A stretch of 14,503 nucleotides of DNA from Thermococcus sp. (lineage in GTDB: Archaea; Methanobacteriota_B; Thermococci; Thermococcales; Thermococcaceae). The position numbers were made by a program, and so were the translations under genes. The stretch covers positions 1-14,503 of the forward strand of contig JAMOTW010000197.1 in assembly GCA_027062125.1 (NCBI GenBank), given 5' to 3'. This document shows, one piece after another, positions 13,888-14,503 of this stretch. Under the pieces are notes generated by a model. It was not told where the DNA came from and did no database searches. It worked only from the letters and a program-made list of their open reading frames with translations. Position 1 is the first letter of the stretch. Each line of letters opens with the position of its first letter.

Positions 13888-14503
13888 TCAGCGGAGGGCG
13901 AACTCGCCCACGAAGGCCGAACTCGAGATGGTGTCACCGATTCCAACGGTGGATTTAGGCCTCTCGACTATCTTCGTTGGAACGAAGGCGAGCTGGTAGT
14001 TCTCAAGCTCGGCTATTCCAGCTTTCATGCCATACTCCCTTGAAAGGGCCTCTTCCACGGGCTTGGCTTTCTCGTTGACCGGGACGTCCATGGCCTTGAC
14101 GACATCGTCTATTGAGCGGACATCGCCGAGCTTCGCCTTGGCGGCCGCCGCTAAGGCCGCGAAGAGGAGTGCATCGCGCACGTAGGTTCCTCTGTACTCG
14201 GTTAGGGCCAGGTAGTAGCCGTAGGTGTGGAAGTGTATCCTCCTGACGCCGGTCTTTTCTGCGAGCTTGAGCATGGCCTCGGTGACGGCTATCGGGTCAA
14301 CCGGATCGTGGGCCAGGAGCTTCTCGGCGAGGCCCTTTTCACCCATGACCTCCATTATCGAAGCCAGCTCCACCTCGTTGAGGCCAACGCTCCAGAACTT
14401 CCCGAGGAGGTCGAGGGTGGCCTTTCTGACGGTCTCGTCGGGCGTGAAGGCGAACTCAAGATGAACCGGGATTCCAAGCTCGTTGAGAACCTCCAGATGC
14501 TCC
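13888..14503 (-). CDS. glkA: ADP-dependent glucokinase, C-terminal part (5' end outside the window)
   Basis: Phosphorylates glucose with ADP rather than ATP as donor, the first step of the modified Embden-Meyerhof pathway of Thermococcales. Only the last 204 residues are present, out of about 450 in the family. The frame is open to the window edge and begins EHLEVLNELGIPVHLEFAF, followed by SVGLNEVELASIMEVMGE, both typical of ADP-glucokinase. Near the end VGIGDTISSSAFVGEF holds the GxGD motif; its aspartate (codon at 13933-13935) is the catalytic base in this kinase family. ADP-phosphofructokinase is related, but the TISSSAF end fits glucokinase better. From memory, Thermococcus kodakarensis has glucokinase next to the guanylyltransferase and phosphomannomutase genes, in agreement with this locus. 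Confidence 0.9.
   Translation of the reverse strand, partial: EHLEVLNELGIPVHLEFAFTPDETVRKATLDLLGKFWSVGLNEVELASIMEVMGEKGLAEKLLAHDPVDPIAVTEAMLKLAEKTGVRRIHFHTYGYYLALTEYRGTYVRDALLFAALAAAAKAKLGDVRSIDDVVKAMDVPVNEKAKPVEEALSREYGMKAGIAELENYQLAFVPTKIVERPKSTVGIGDTISSSAFVGEFALR

Noticed and set aside
1..14503. CRISPR arrays, insertion sequences or attachment sites
   Set aside because: I saw no regularly spaced repeats, no transposase or integrase motifs, and no repeated tRNA 3' ends that would mark an integrated element.

Overview
The window looks like chromosomal DNA of a hyperthermophilic archaeon of the order Thermococcales, probably a Thermococcus. This rests on archaeal-type ribosomal proteins and RNA polymerase subunits, GGTGAT-type ribosome binding sites a few bases before ATG or GTG starts, A/T-rich TATA elements, tRNA genes with encoded CCA ends, an ADP-dependent glucokinase, and protein sequences typical of that group. 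Most genes are GC-rich, but two stretches (about 5400-7380 and 8785-11990) are visibly richer in A/T.

Region 1 (1-3769, plus strand) is the archaeal 'S9 operon': L18e (missing only its start codon), L13, S9, RpoN, a tRNA-Pro(GGG) lying inside the cluster, RpoK, an enolase-like protein that appears to have lost its active site, and S2. A tRNA-Leu(TAA) and the 52-residue zinc-ribbon protein L40e follow, both with candidate promoters of their own.

Region 2 (3871-5378) holds a PadR-family regulator divergent from a small FUN14-family membrane protein, with a clear palindrome between them. A calcineurin-like 'metallophosphoesterase' follows in which most expected metal ligands are replaced.

Region 3 (5519-7312, minus strand) holds a GH99/WbsX-like glycoside hydrolase predicted to be a secreted lipoprotein. 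Directly downstream lies a truncated, stop-interrupted remnant of a second copy.

Region 4 (7405-14503, minus strand) is a sugar-activation locus. It contains the C-terminal part of ADP-glucokinase, then a tightly packed five-gene operon. The operon runs from bifunctional mannose-1-phosphate guanylyltransferase/mannose-6-phosphate isomerase, through a three-TM protein, an EamA/DMT transporter and a 776-residue six-TM protein of unknown family, to phosphomannomutase/phosphoglucomutase. The end genes make GDP-mannose (fructose-6-P to mannose-6-P to mannose-1-P to GDP-mannose). The three membrane proteins between them are the least understood part of the window and the best candidate for an undescribed system, possibly moving or using a mannosylated compound at the membrane.
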